Source: JAMLHH01 sp037189845 (GTDB taxonomy: Bacteria; Bacteroidota; Bacteroidia; Chitinophagales; JADIYW01). Taken from it: a DNA stretch of 64,000 nucleotides. The translations under genes were made by a program, and so were the position numbers. Location of the stretch: the NCBI GenBank assembly GCA_037189845.1, contig JBBCIS010000001.1, forward strand, positions 558,001 through 622,000, in the 5' to 3' direction. The first letter of the stretch is position 1; each line of letters opens with the position of its first letter. Under the pieces are notes generated by a model. It did no database searches, was not told the origin of the DNA, and saw only the letters and a list, made by a program, of their open reading frames with translations. Shown here piece after piece: positions 46,109 through 55,386 of this stretch.

Positions 46109-46216
46109 GCAATCTATCGTCAATTCTGAACTTTAAACTTTGAACCTTAAACTTTAAACTCTTCTCTATCATTGGTATCGCAACTTTAAACCTTGAACTT
46201 TAAACTTTAAACCAAT

Positions 46217-47662
46217 TTACCCTACAGAACCTTCCAACGAGATACTCAATAATTTTCTGGCTTCCACAGCAAATTCCATCGGCAGATTATCCATAACTTC
46301 TTTACAGAAACCATTGACAATCATAGAAACTGCCTGCTCTTCATCGATGCCTCTCTGCTGGCAATAGAACAGGATGTCTTCGCTGATTTTTGAAGTAGTA
46401 GCTTCGTGCTCTACTTTCGCAGTACGGTTGTCTACTTCTATATATGGGAATGTATGTGCACCGCAACGGTCGCCCATCAGTAATGAGTCACACTGTGAGA
46501 AATTACGGGCATTTTCTGCTTTCTTATGCACTTTCACCAGACCTCTGTAAGAGTTGTGGCTTTTACCTGCGCTGATACCTTTGGAAACGATACGGCTTTT
46601 GGTGTTTTTACCGATATGAATCATTTTAGTACCGGTATCTGCCTGCTGGAAATTGTTGGTCACGGCTACGGAGTAAAATTCCCCGATAGAACCGTCGCCT
46701 GCCAGAATACAGCTCGGATATTTCCATGTAATTGCTGACCCTGTTTCTACCTGTGTCCAGCTGATTTTGGAGTTAATACCTTTACAGATACCTCTTTTGG
46801 TCACAAAATTATAGATACCGCCTTTGCCTTCTTTATTGCCCGGATACCAGTTTTGTACGGTAGAGTATTTGATCTCTGCATTATCCAGTGCCACGAGCTC
46901 TACCACGGCAGCATGCAGCTGATTCTCATCACGCATAGGTGCTGTACATCCTTCCAGATAACTCACATAGCTGTCTTCATCCGCAACCAATAACGTTCTT
47001 TCAAACTGACCTGAACCGGCAGCATTGATTCTGAAATAGGTAGATAATTCCATCGGACATCTGACACCTTTAGGTATGTAGCAGAATGAGCCATCGCTAA
47101 ATACTGCACTGTTGAGTGCTGCGTAGAAATTATCTTTTACGGGAACAACTGAACCGATATATTTTTTTATCAGATCAGAATGTTCTTTGATGGCATCGCT
47201 CATTGAACAAAAGATGATACCTTTTTCTTTCAACGTTTCCTGAAAAGTAGTTTTTACGGAAACACTATCCATCACGATATCTACGGCCACACCGGAAAGG
47301 CGTTTTTGCTCGTCGATAGAGATTCCTAATTTCTCAAAAGTTTTTAAAAGCTCAGGGTCAACTTCATCCAGACTAGCGAGTTCCTTTTTAGGTTTTGGAG
47401 CAGCATAGTAAATGATATCCTGAAAATTCACCTTAGGAAAATGAACATTTGCCCATTCCGGTTCTGTCATTTTCTGCCATTCCCTGAATGCCTTGAGTCT
47501 CCATTCCAGCATCCATTCCGGTTCTTCTTTCTTTGCAGAGATGAAGCGGACGATGTCTTCAGACAAACCTTTAGGTGCAAACTCCTGCTCAATATCGGTA
47601 ACAAACCCATATTTGTAGTCAGAAGAGGTCAAATCCTCAAGTATTTGGTTCTGATCGCTCAT
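46217..47662 (-). CDS. sufB: SUF scaffold protein SufB
   Basis: First gene of the SUF operon and the core of the cluster scaffold. Residues 1-130 contain the PEWMLEWRLKAFREWQ helix, and the beta-helix core shows CTAPMRDENQLHAAVVELVAL, and NWYPGNKEGKGGIYNFVTKRG. The C-terminus has the family's CDSLLMGDRCGAHTFPYIEV. Length 481 is typical. A -7 box and a 14-bp palindrome lie upstream. Confidence 0.97.
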   Translation of the reverse strand: MSDQNQILEDLTSSDYKYGFVTDIEQEFAPKGLSEDIVRFISAKKEEPEWMLEWRLKAFREWQKMTEPEWANVHFPKVNFQDIIYYAAPKPKKELASLDEVDPELLKTFEKLGISIDEQKRLSGVAVDIVMDSVSVKTTFQETLKEKGIIFCSMSDAIKEHSDLIKKYIGSVVPVKDNFYAALNSAVFSDGSFCYIPKGVRCPMELSTYFRINAAGSGQFERTLLVADEDSYVSYLEGCTAPMRDENQLHAAVVELVALDNAEIKYSTVQNWYPGNKEGKGGIYNFVTKRGICKGINSKISWTQVETGSAITWKYPSCILAGDGSIGEFYSVAVTNNFQQADTGTKMIHIGKNTKSRIVSKGISAGKSHNSYRGLVKVHKKAENARNFSQCDSLLMGDRCGAHTFPYIEVDNRTAKVEHEATTSKISEDILFYCQQRGIDEEQAVSMIVNGFCKEVMDNLPMEFAVEARKLLSISLEGSVG

Positions 47663-47820
47663 GTCTTCATTTTATTTATACCCGTTCTAAACTGTAAATC
47701 TACTAACAAGTTAGACGTTTTGAAAGTCCTATTGTTTTGAATTCGGTATTTTTCGGGTATTTTTTAGGTATTGTTAATATATTTTTAATAGTATCTGGCG
47801 AAAAAGCCGCTCAAATAGTG

Positions 47821-47867
47821 ACTGTAATTACAGTTTACAAAGCATACTTTTCTAAGTCGCAAAGGTA
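47821..47867 (-). promoter_or_regulatory. sufB promoter -7 box and perfect 14-bp palindrome
   Basis: On the minus strand TACCTTTG (47867-47860) is a good -7 box about 190 nt before sufB, and about 20 bp downstream of the expected start lies ACTGTAATTACAGT (47821-47834), a perfect palindrome. This is in the 303-bp gap 47663-47965 between the divergent sufB and dehydrogenase genes. The palindrome could be the operator for an iron or iron-sulfur regulator, which is inference. I saw no -33 box. Confidence 0.4.
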
Positions 47868-47965
47868 ACATGAATTCTCCATTATTTATATGGATAAATG
47901 CTATCCGTATATCAAGTCTATTTTAACAATTAGCAGAAACAGCAGAATAGTTGTATTTTGAAAGC

Positions 47966-49012
47966 ATGAGCAGCAATTTTATCATATACGGAGCTTATGG
48001 CTATACAGGACAGCTGATTACGGAACTGGCTGTCAGCAAAGGATTGAAACCGTTATTGTCCGGACGGTCAGACCAGAAGTTGTCGGCATTAGCCAATAGA
48101 TTTGACTTGCCTTATATCGTTGCAGATGTCAAAGAGTTACATTTGCTGACTCCTGTTATCAGCCAGTACTCATTGATTTTGAATTGTGCGGGGCCTTTCA
48201 GCGAGACGATAAACAGTGTCGTAAGTTACTGTTTAGATAAAAAATTACATTACATAGATATTACCGGAGAGATAGAAGTTTTTGAAAAGGCTAAATTATT
48301 CAACGATGAAGCAGTCAAAAATGGAGTAATGGTGCTACCGGGTGTAGGATTTGATGTAGTGCCGAGCGACTGTCTGGCAAAATACCTCAGCGAGCAATTG
48401 CCCAATGCATCGGAGTTGGAACTGGCGTTTAAAGGCGTGGGTGGCACTTCCCGCGGGACATCTCTGACTATGATAAAAGGGTTAGACAAAGGTGGTGCTA
48501 TCCGGAAAAACGGCGTGATAACTCCTGTGCCTGCTGCTTATGAGGTAAAGAAATTTGATTTTGACAAGCCGGATTTGACAGCCGTAACAATTCCATGGGG
48601 CGATGTGAGCACGGCTTATCACAGTACAGGAATTCCGAATATTAAAGTATTTATGGCAATGTCACCGAAAACGATTCAGAATCTGAAGCTGACCAATTAT
48701 TTGAAGCCTGTTCTGGGATTTTCACTGGTGCAGAATTTTTTACAATCTCAGGTCAAAGAGGGTGGCCCTTCTGAGGAAATACGCAAAAAATCCGGAAGTT
48801 ATCTGGTAGGAGTGGTGCGTACAGAAGACGGATTGACCAAAACAGCCAAGCTCAAAACTATTGAAGCTTATACTTTGACTGCTGAAACTGCAGTATTGAT
48901 TACAGAAAAGATACTAGCCGGAAATTTCAAACCGGGTTATCAGACGCCTTCATCTGCGTATGGATATGAATTGATATTGGAAGTGAGGGGGAGTGAGTTG
49001 AGCGATAATTAG
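47966..49012 (+). CDS. Saccharopine-dehydrogenase-like NAD(P)-binding protein
   Basis: The roughly 350-residue protein begins with a Rossmann motif (IIYGAYGYTGQLITELA) and is of the trans-acting enoyl reductase/saccharopine-dehydrogenase-like group, with LSGRSDQKL, YIDITGE and the PGVGFDVVPSDCLA segment. It is a predicted NAD(P)-dependent oxidoreductase of unknown substrate. The frame reaches back to a TTG at 47951, but the ATG at 47966 gives the family start. A TATTTTG box lies just upstream, so the message would have a very short leader. Confidence 0.85.
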   Translation: MSSNFIIYGAYGYTGQLITELAVSKGLKPLLSGRSDQKLSALANRFDLPYIVADVKELHLLTPVISQYSLILNCAGPFSETINSVVSYCLDKKLHYIDITGEIEVFEKAKLFNDEAVKNGVMVLPGVGFDVVPSDCLAKYLSEQLPNASELELAFKGVGGTSRGTSLTMIKGLDKGGAIRKNGVITPVPAAYEVKKFDFDKPDLTAVTIPWGDVSTAYHSTGIPNIKVFMAMSPKTIQNLKLTNYLKPVLGFSLVQNFLQSQVKEGGPSEEIRKKSGSYLVGVVRTEDGLTKTAKLKTIEAYTLTAETAVLITEKILAGNFKPGYQTPSSAYGYELILEVRGSELSDN

Positions 49013-49146
49013 CAGATAAGCGGCAAGAATACAATTACGATTTTTGATATACTATTTATAATGACGATTTCGCCGACGAAATTGATTGTTGAGGGTGTTG
49101 GCAATAAATTTTCATTGGGTACAGTTATTATGAAAAAGGTTCTGTG

Positions 49147-49548
49147 ATGTTGTTTTCTGCTTTATTGTCTCTGTACACTTTTATTTGTCCTATGAAACAT
49201 GGTCGGATAGATAACAGTGCTGATTATCAGTTTTTCACGGGTAGTCCCATTGGGGTAACTTTTCTGTCAGAAGAACCAGGTGTATTTTCCATATCAGATG
49301 GGACAATCATTTTGATACCAGAAAATCCTGTTTATAAAGGAATATTGGTGCGTGAAAATAATATATGGGTTTGTTATATCGGTATGGACAGTATAGATGT
49401 TGTAAAAGGTGCGTCAGTATGTAAGGGAGAAAAGCTGGGCACTGCAAAACTTATTGATTCATCTACCTACCGAATTACTATAGAAGTCTGGGAAAAGGGA
49501 AGTACAGCGAGCATTCCTAAAAAAGAACTTCATTTTCTATGTGAATAG
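49147..49548 (+). CDS. Hypothetical exported protein with degenerate LytM-like region
   Basis: A hydrophobic N-terminus (MLFSALLSLYTFIC) is followed by a beta-rich stretch whose pattern (G-V-F-S-I-S-D-G-T-I-I-L-I, YKGILVRENNIWVCYIGM, VVKGASVCKGEKLGTAKL) resembles the barrel of M23/LytM proteins, with the G-x-x-V-x-x-G-x-x-I-G end. The metal-binding His residues are absent, so it would be inactive as a peptidase. This is an analogy by eye. A GTG at 49144 could also be the start. Confidence 0.45.
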   Translation: MLFSALLSLYTFICPMKHGRIDNSADYQFFTGSPIGVTFLSEEPGVFSISDGTIILIPENPVYKGILVRENNIWVCYIGMDSIDVVKGASVCKGEKLGTAKLIDSSTYRITIEVWEKGSTASIPKKELHFLCE

Positions 49549-49646
49549 AATGAATATTCCTTGTTTATACTTAGTGTATGAGTTTTTTATATTAAAGAAA
49601 TGATTATATCGGTCTTTTGTTTGATGTTTTTTCTTTAGATTGTAGT

Positions 49647-50165
49647 ATGATAATTCTCTCAAAACTACTTGATAAAATACTATATCCGAGAGGAGTAGGT
49701 TACTATTGCAGGAAAATAGAGATAGATGGATTTGTCAACAATGTAAAGGATATTGAACATCATTTGCCCTTAGAGGACATTTTAAATTGGTACAATGTCT
49801 ATACCGGACCGATAATATTTAGTAATGCGAATGAAATTGTCAATGAGTTGAATGAGGGGAATCCCGCAGATGTATTTCATTTAAAAATGGGTGATTGGAT
49901 TTCGGTGGAGTTTGTTGAAGACCGTTTCTATAAAAAGTATATAATGGTTACTTCTATTACCCCGTATATAAATAAAGAAGTTGGCTTTTTTAAAGAGGTA
50001 GAAGATATTCCGAGGTTTTCAATTAGAAAAAAAATGATTTACGGAGATGGAATTTATTATCCGAGTTTCGATAACTCTGATAAAACTCCACAAAATATCG
50101 AAGTATGGATAAAGAAAAAGCAATGCAGGGTGATGGAATTCCTAAAACGAATAGAAATAAGTTAA
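49647..50165 (+). CDS. Hypothetical protein
   Basis: The 172-residue product from ATG 49647 has a moderately acidic sequence without signal peptide or membrane segment, and no family that I know. MIILSKLLDKILYPRGVGYY at the start and FLKRIEIS at the end suggest a normal globular protein of immunity or accessory type. It sits after the small exported gene, with no evident partner. The frame extends to 49617, but the ATG is preferred. Confidence 0.5.
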   Translation: MIILSKLLDKILYPRGVGYYCRKIEIDGFVNNVKDIEHHLPLEDILNWYNVYTGPIIFSNANEIVNELNEGNPADVFHLKMGDWISVEFVEDRFYKKYIMVTSITPYINKEVGFFKEVEDIPRFSIRKKMIYGDGIYYPSFDNSDKTPQNIEVWIKKKQCRVMEFLKRIEIS

Positions 50166-50250
50166 ACAGATTTTCTGAATTTTTCAGATTGTGTGGATTG
50201 ACCTTGCTGGCAGTTATCCTAATAGCTATGGTTAATAGTTAAAGTGCAGT

Positions 50251-51243
50251 TTAACCATTTGTTTGTTTCCTGAGCAGATGCTCAATATGTTCTGCTGCTT
50301 TTTCAAACCGTTGTTCCCAGCTTCCTGATATTTCTACAAATCCAATATCATGCTGTTGGAGAATTTCTCTGTGAGATAAGTCTAATAGATTTCTGTCTGC
50401 TTCGCTTAAACGAGTGCCGTCCTGTACATATTCCACATCATTATTGAGATAAAGACATTGGCTTGCTTTATTGGAATCATAGATATTACTATCTACATCA
50501 AGTTCCTTATTAAAAATGAAGTTGGCGTAAGATTTTGTGATGTGAATGTCGGTATCAATTATCAAAAGCGGACTTTCTCCTAAAATGGCTGTGTCTATCC
50601 GCCTGGCATGTTCGGAAGCGACAAGATGTAAGTCGTCAAATCCAAATGAGTTGGAATCCGGAATCAAATCCCTGCCTGCTTCTTTTACAGAACTGCAATT
50701 GAAATGTGCGGTAAGTCGTTCTGTCAATGTTGTTTTGCCTGTACTTTCAGTACCCAGTATCACAACTTTAATTGCGAAGTCAGGCTTTACATTATCGGGC
50801 AGAAATTTCCAGTTTGCAAATAAGTTGTTACGGACAGCTGTAGCAGAGACGGGATATAATTGTTTGGGAATATCAAAGGCAATATGATTGATTTCCATAA
50901 ATGAAGCGACGTAATCGCCATATGTTTCTGAAGTAATGACTACATCATAATCCGGGAAAATAGCTTTGAATTTTTCTGACCATATTTTGGAAACTTCCTG
51001 AGATGATACGGATGTGTTGGGCAATTCGCTTTCTGAGTAATTAAAAGTCTTTATTTCAATGTTTTTGTATGATTCAAAAGTCTTTTCAATCCACTTTTTT
51101 CTTGTCTCGGCAAGGATGTTTTCTTTATCGCTGCAACAAACCAATACTGTCAGAAAATTACATTTTGTCAAAGCAAAATGTATCATTGCTTCATGCCCTT
51201 TGTGAAAAGGCAAAAACTTTCCGAATACGAATGCTTTAACCAT
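50251..51243 (-). CDS. nadR: NadR: NMN adenylyltransferase and ribosylnicotinamide kinase
   Basis: Two enzymes in one chain. The N-terminal nucleotidyltransferase has GKFLPFHKGHEAMI (His14, His17) and PVSATAVRNN; the C-terminal kinase has the P-loop GTESTGKT at 164-171. It would phosphorylate nicotinamide riboside to NMN and turn NMN into NAD. Unlike the enterobacterial protein it lacks the N-terminal helix-turn-helix, so it is not the regulator; that role probably belongs to NrtR. Its ATG overlaps the pnuC stop by 8 bp, and it ends the operon. The kinase step would trap nicotinamide riboside imported by PnuC. Confidence 0.93.
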   Translation of the reverse strand: MVKAFVFGKFLPFHKGHEAMIHFALTKCNFLTVLVCCSDKENILAETRKKWIEKTFESYKNIEIKTFNYSESELPNTSVSSQEVSKIWSEKFKAIFPDYDVVITSETYGDYVASFMEINHIAFDIPKQLYPVSATAVRNNLFANWKFLPDNVKPDFAIKVVILGTESTGKTTLTERLTAHFNCSSVKEAGRDLIPDSNSFGFDDLHLVASEHARRIDTAILGESPLLIIDTDIHITKSYANFIFNKELDVDSNIYDSNKASQCLYLNNDVEYVQDGTRLSEADRNLLDLSHREILQQHDIGFVEISGSWEQRFEKAAEHIEHLLRKQTNG

Positions 51244-51865
51244 GATTCATTTGCTTTTTCCAGTTCCACAAGCCATAGGTCGCTAATCCCAAAAAGATAA
51301 GATATTCCATAGCTAAAAAAACAATTCCCTTTTTGAAAAATAAGAATATGCAGATAATATCTACGGCAATCCAGAAATACCAGGTTTCTATTTTCTTGCG
51401 TGCAAGCAGGACTGTAGCGATAATGCTCAGCACCATGACCAATGAATCGGCATAAGGATAAGATGCCGGAGTTGTAAAGTATTGAGGTATAAATAAGTGA
51501 ATATTGCTGAACAGAAAGCCGGACAAAGCCGTCCCGATAAAAATAATTCCTGTTATCCAGATTTTTATTTTAAAACCGGTTGAGGTAATACTGTTTTGCT
51601 TAGTTTTTTGTTTCCAGTTGTACCAACCATAAAGTGTCACTATAAAGAAATAAACCTGCAGAAACATATCCGCATATAGCTGTACCTGAAAGAACAGGAT
51701 GAATAGGAATAATTCATTGATGATTCCTGTTGCCCAGGTCAGTATATTGGCTCTTGACGCAAGATAAACAGAGATGAGTCCGAATAATGTACCGATGAGC
51801 TCAACATAGCTGACCTTGTGCCTGATGACTTCAAAAGCGATATGATGGATGTCGAAAAATGTCAT
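51236..51865 (-). CDS. pnuC: PnuC-family nicotinamide riboside transporter
   Basis: The 209-residue membrane protein has about seven hydrophobic segments and the family's ADMFLQVYFFIVTLYGWYNW and IETWYFWIAVDIICI. PnuC allows facilitated diffusion of nicotinamide riboside, which NadR then phosphorylates. PnuT relatives in Bacteroidota carry thiamine and lie beside TonB receptors under TPP riboswitches; here there is no riboswitch and NadR follows, so nicotinamide riboside is preferred. Its start overlaps the receptor stop by one base (ATGA). Confidence 0.88.
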   Translation of the reverse strand: MTFFDIHHIAFEVIRHKVSYVELIGTLFGLISVYLASRANILTWATGIINELFLFILFFQVQLYADMFLQVYFFIVTLYGWYNWKQKTKQNSITSTGFKIKIWITGIIFIGTALSGFLFSNIHLFIPQYFTTPASYPYADSLVMVLSIIATVLLARKKIETWYFWIAVDIICIFLFFKKGIVFLAMEYLIFLGLATYGLWNWKKQMNHG

Positions 51866-53862
51866 CAGAAACTATATTGAATAGAAGCATAAAAATTGAT
51901 TGGAGCCTGCACAAAATATTTTCTGCTTCCGTCAAAGTCCACATATCCGTGATTGAAATATCTCGCATTGGTCATGTTATTCAGGAATGCTGAAAATTGA
52001 AAGCCTTTAATTTGATAGCTCGCTCTGCTGTTCAAAAGAAAATAACCTTTTACTTTTTCGGCATTTGCAAAGTCAATATATGAGCTATGCTGGTATCTTG
52101 CTGATAATGCTATGGCAAAATTATTTCGTGAGTAAATAGCTTCCTGATGGATGATAACAGGCGGGGTAAGTATCGGGCTGAATTTTTCAGACTGTTCTTT
52201 TATGCGGCTGTAGTTGAAAGATGAATGATTTACAAGCGAAAAATGTTTAGCAAATTTGAGAGTTATACTCCATTCCACTCCGGTTCTGAAGCTCCGTTCA
52301 ACATTGTTGGTAAGTGCTAGACCATTGGGACCGAATTTTCCGTCTAATACTATTTCATTCTTGAAATCCATGTAGTAAAGGTTCAGATTGATATTCAGAT
52401 TTGTTTTTTGAAATCTGAAACCCAGCTCGTGATTAAGTACAAATTCGGGTTTTGTATTGGATAATACTGCATTGCCCAAGCTATCGTCTAACAAATCATC
52501 ATTCCCGCCAAACATATCGTTTCTTGTTGGTTCTCTTCCGGTATATCCTACACTGTAATAAAGTGTGGAATTAGTATTTACGGCTGCACTCCATCCGACC
52601 TTTGGGTTGATAAAATGCCAATTTATTTTCTGTAAAGAGACAGAACCTTTATAGTCGAAATTTACATAGCGATATTGTAGGTCGGCAAATAGTGTCAGCC
52701 ATTTGAAAGTATAATCTGCTTTGGTAAAAATGCTTGCTTCTTTTTTATAACCTGTATTCTGATAGAGCTGACCTAGTTCTTTCTCACTGCCGGTATGCCG
52801 GCGGTGGTAGGTATTTCCGTGTACGCCGGTTGTCCAGTGGAAGTTATTTTTAGAAAAGTTGTAGTTGCTGAAAAATCCTATAAGGTTGGACTGAACTGCA
52901 TAATTATACAACTCGTTTGTAGATGGTAATCCTATGAAGTTATTCAGGTCAAAATCATAATTTCCTTTCAGAAAAGTATAATAGACACTTGATTGAAGTG
53001 AAGAAGCATAGTTGATTTGCCAGGCGTTCTGCAATTGTGCGAACATCTGGAAAAATCTGTCTTTTTCATGTTTGTTGTTAGCATTGGTTCTTCTGTCAAT
53101 AGCTATTAAAGAATCAGATACACCAATCCATGCCATGTCATTTTTTTGATGCCCGGCTAAAACATTGAGTTTCCAGGTAGATTTATTGTAAAAAAGCCCG
53201 CCGCTTAAAAAGACTGATTGTGAATTGTTGGAAGAATGATATTTATAACCATCAGAATAGATTTGTGATGCCCGGACGTAAAGCGCTTTTTTGTTTTTGA
53301 TTCCACTGTTGTACTCGCCAAATACTCTCAGGCTATTGAAGGAGCCATACCCCAAACCAAAAGTTGTTTTAGCTGAGTCAGTCAGATTGGGAGAAAATAA
53401 TTGTACACTACCACCATAGCTGGCTACTCCGTTTTTGGAGGTGCCAACACCTCTTTGGATTTGTATTCTGCTGACAGAGTTTAAAATGTCCGGATAATTT
53501 GAAAAATATGCTCCCTGGTCTTCCGGCTCATTCATCGGCATTCCGTCAAAGGTGGTATTAATCCTTGTCTGGTCGATGCCTCTTATTCTGTAATAGGAAT
53601 AGCCCTGTGAATTTCCGGCATCAGAATAATTGGTCACGGAAGGGGTTTGGGAAAGTAAGAACGAGGGCTCTTGTCCTGTTGATTTTTCTTTGATTTCTTT
53701 TGAATAGATATTCTGAAAAGTTACAGGAGTTCGCTTGTCTGCCTGATAGATAATAATGACTTCTTCCAGTTGTCTGGCAGTATCAGATGGAAGCGTATCC
53801 TGAGCAAAGGTTTGTTGGTAACAAACGAAAACAAACAGTAACAGGATGTAAAAATTATTCAT
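51865..53862 (-). CDS. TonB-dependent outer membrane receptor, predicted for a pyridine nucleoside or nucleotide
   Basis: From ATG 53862 (signal peptide MNNFYILLLFVFVC...FAQ) the 665-residue protein has a plug domain (about residues 25-150: the FDGMPMNEPEDQGAYFSN and RGVGTSKNGVASYGGSVQLF segments are typical) and a C-terminal 22-strand barrel ending in an aromatic residue (QYSF). There is no SusD partner, so it is of the vitamin or cofactor kind. Its position, overlapping the macro-domain gene by 8 bp and pnuC by 1 bp, ties its substrate to PnuC and NadR. Nicotinamide riboside, NMN or NAD are the candidates, by inference. Confidence 0.85.
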   Translation of the reverse strand: MNNFYILLLFVFVCYQQTFAQDTLPSDTARQLEEVIIIYQADKRTPVTFQNIYSKEIKEKSTGQEPSFLLSQTPSVTNYSDAGNSQGYSYYRIRGIDQTRINTTFDGMPMNEPEDQGAYFSNYPDILNSVSRIQIQRGVGTSKNGVASYGGSVQLFSPNLTDSAKTTFGLGYGSFNSLRVFGEYNSGIKNKKALYVRASQIYSDGYKYHSSNNSQSVFLSGGLFYNKSTWKLNVLAGHQKNDMAWIGVSDSLIAIDRRTNANNKHEKDRFFQMFAQLQNAWQINYASSLQSSVYYTFLKGNYDFDLNNFIGLPSTNELYNYAVQSNLIGFFSNYNFSKNNFHWTTGVHGNTYHRRHTGSEKELGQLYQNTGYKKEASIFTKADYTFKWLTLFADLQYRYVNFDYKGSVSLQKINWHFINPKVGWSAAVNTNSTLYYSVGYTGREPTRNDMFGGNDDLLDDSLGNAVLSNTKPEFVLNHELGFRFQKTNLNINLNLYYMDFKNEIVLDGKFGPNGLALTNNVERSFRTGVEWSITLKFAKHFSLVNHSSFNYSRIKEQSEKFSPILTPPVIIHQEAIYSRNNFAIALSARYQHSSYIDFANAEKVKGYFLLNSRASYQIKGFQFSAFLNNMTNARYFNHGYVDFDGSRKYFVQAPINFYASIQYSF

Positions 53863-54394
53863 TTTGAATGCGTTGAATGTTGTCCAGCTCATATTTCAGT
53901 ATAAGATAATTTTCATCATCAAAGCTCACTAACAGAACTTCAGTAATATTTTCATTAGAAGCTAAAAATTCGGTGATAGTTTGTACTGCAATTTGTGCAG
54001 CAAGTTCTTTTGGAAATCTGTAAACTCCGGTACTGATACAAGGGAAAGCGATAGTTGTACAGTTGTTTTCTGTTGCGAGCTTCAATGAGTTGAGGTAGCA
54101 GTTCCGTAGTTTTTCCTGTTCCTTGTTTTTGCCACCGTTCCAGATAGGGCCTACGGTGTGTATGACGTAGTCTGCAGAAAGATTTCCCGCAGTGGTAATG
54201 ACGGCTTCACCTGTCTTACAGTTTCCTTGTCTGGCAACAATCTTTTTGCAAGCTTCCAGAATTTCCGGACCTCCAGCTCTATGAATAGCACCATCTACTC
54301 CGCCGCCGCCCAGCAGCGAGGAATTGGCAGCATTGACGATTGCATCTGCCTGAAATTTGGTGATATCTCCTTTGTATAGTTTAATTCTGTTCAT
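53855..54394 (-). CDS. Macro-domain protein (ADP-ribose-binding)
   Basis: The protein is a single macro domain of about 180 residues with ADAIVNAANSSLLGGGGVDG (Asn and Gly-rich loop), IHRAGGPEILEACK and STGVYRFPKELAAQIA. Such proteins bind ADP-ribose and many hydrolyse O-acetyl-ADP-ribose or remove mono-ADP-ribose from proteins or nucleic acid. The frame extends to 54424, but ATG 54394 gives the usual MxRIKLYKGDIT start, 4 bp after the preceding gene. It is the third ADP-ribose-related gene in the operon. Confidence 0.92.
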   Translation of the reverse strand: MNRIKLYKGDITKFQADAIVNAANSSLLGGGGVDGAIHRAGGPEILEACKKIVARQGNCKTGEAVITTAGNLSADYVIHTVGPIWNGGKNKEQEKLRNCYLNSLKLATENNCTTIAFPCISTGVYRFPKELAAQIAVQTITEFLASNENITEVLLVSFDDENYLILKYELDNIQRIQNE

Positions 54395-54398
54395 GGTT

Positions 54399-55361
54399 TT
54401 ATTTGAATTCGTGAGTGTGCTCAATTTTTCCTACAATGTTTGAATTGAATTCTTCCAGTTCTTCAGAGGGTACCCAAAGCTCATTGTGAATTTTTCCACC
54501 GACATTTTCTATCCTGAACTTTTGCAGGTATTCTGTTTTGACGGCAAATTTCGTAACGTGCCCGACTCCATAAGCAGGAACATTCCATTCTCTGGAAATC
54601 TGGATAGCATATTCTTCATTCATTACAGGGTAGAAGATAGGCTGTTCGGGTAATCTTGGCGGAAACTTTGTCCAGCCGGATTGTTGTATTAAATCCAACT
54701 CTGTCTGATTTACGGGTCTGTATAAGTAAGTGGTTTCCGGGTTACTCATGCTGTTTAATTGAGTGGTTTTGTTTTGAAAAGCTTCCTGTAATTCAGAAAT
54801 ATCTCCGGAGTTTTTTAGAAAATCTCTCGTTTCCATCAAAGCGAAACCCAGCAGGTTTTCACCTCGCCAGTTGTGTGGATTGTCAATATCTTTGCTGTCC
54901 TGACTAAGACCGATTCCCCAAATAGTATCTACAGGACTGGCTTCCACTATGATTTTATTATCTGTTTTCAGAAGATAATCTGCGCAGTCCCGATGCTGGC
55001 TGAATTTGTGAATATTGCCTAGCCTGACGATGTCATATTTGTGCTCATTCCAGATTTTTTCGTCATATCCTGCGACTTGTCTGCCCAAATCTTTGGCTTC
55101 TTTGGGCGTTTCGCTTTTGATGATTTTTTCAAATATTTCTTTGTCTGAAAACAAAAGTGCCTTGGAGGCCATCATCCAGTGTTCGGCTGTCGGATAGGTA
55201 ATGTCATTCACTCTGAAAGGGGAAGTATACCACTGACTGAAGCAAAATTTACCTATTGCTTCATCGTATTTGTTGGTGTGTCCCCAGAAGTAAAGAAATT
55301 TCAGATTTTCTCCGTTCTCATATTTTTCCAGAATCCATTGGTTACTGTATTGTTGTTTCAT
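54399..55361 (-). CDS. NADAR-domain protein fused to a second ADP-ribosylation-linked domain
   Basis: Residues 20-185 are a NADAR (DUF1768, YbiA-like) domain: FLYFWGH, FSQWYTSPF, PTAEHWMMASKA (Glu60), then WGIGLSQD and GFALMETR. Residues about 210-320 are a second domain (YLYRPVNQTELDLIQQSGWTKFPPRLPEQPIFYPVMNEEYA..., split here at 20) that resembles small proteins often labelled ADP-ribosylation/crystallin J1. NADAR proteins are linked to ADP-ribose and NAD metabolism, and some reverse ADP-ribosylation of guanine in DNA. The two-domain fusion in a NAD operon is unusual. It starts 25 bp after the preceding gene. Confidence 0.82.
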   Translation of the reverse strand: MKQQYSNQWILEKYENGENLKFLYFWGHTNKYDEAIGKFCFSQWYTSPFRVNDITYPTAEHWMMASKALLFSDKEIFEKIIKSETPKEAKDLGRQVAGYDEKIWNEHKYDIVRLGNIHKFSQHRDCADYLLKTDNKIIVEASPVDTIWGIGLSQDSKDIDNPHNWRGENLLGFALMETRDFLKNSGDISELQEAFQNKTTQLNSMSNPETTYLYRPVNQTELDLIQQSGWTKFPPRLPEQPIFYPVMNEEYAIQISREWNVPAYGVGHVTKFAVKTEYLQKFRIENVGGKIHNELWVPSEELEEFNSNIVGKIEHTHEFK

Positions 55362-55386
55362 TTTTATTGTTTAGAGGTTGGAAGAT

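Noticed and set aside
51236..53862. TonB receptor and PnuC as a thiamine uptake system (PnuT type)
   Set aside because: This combination occurs in Bacteroidota under TPP riboswitches, but here no thi-box lies upstream and NadR, NAMPT and prs are in the same train.
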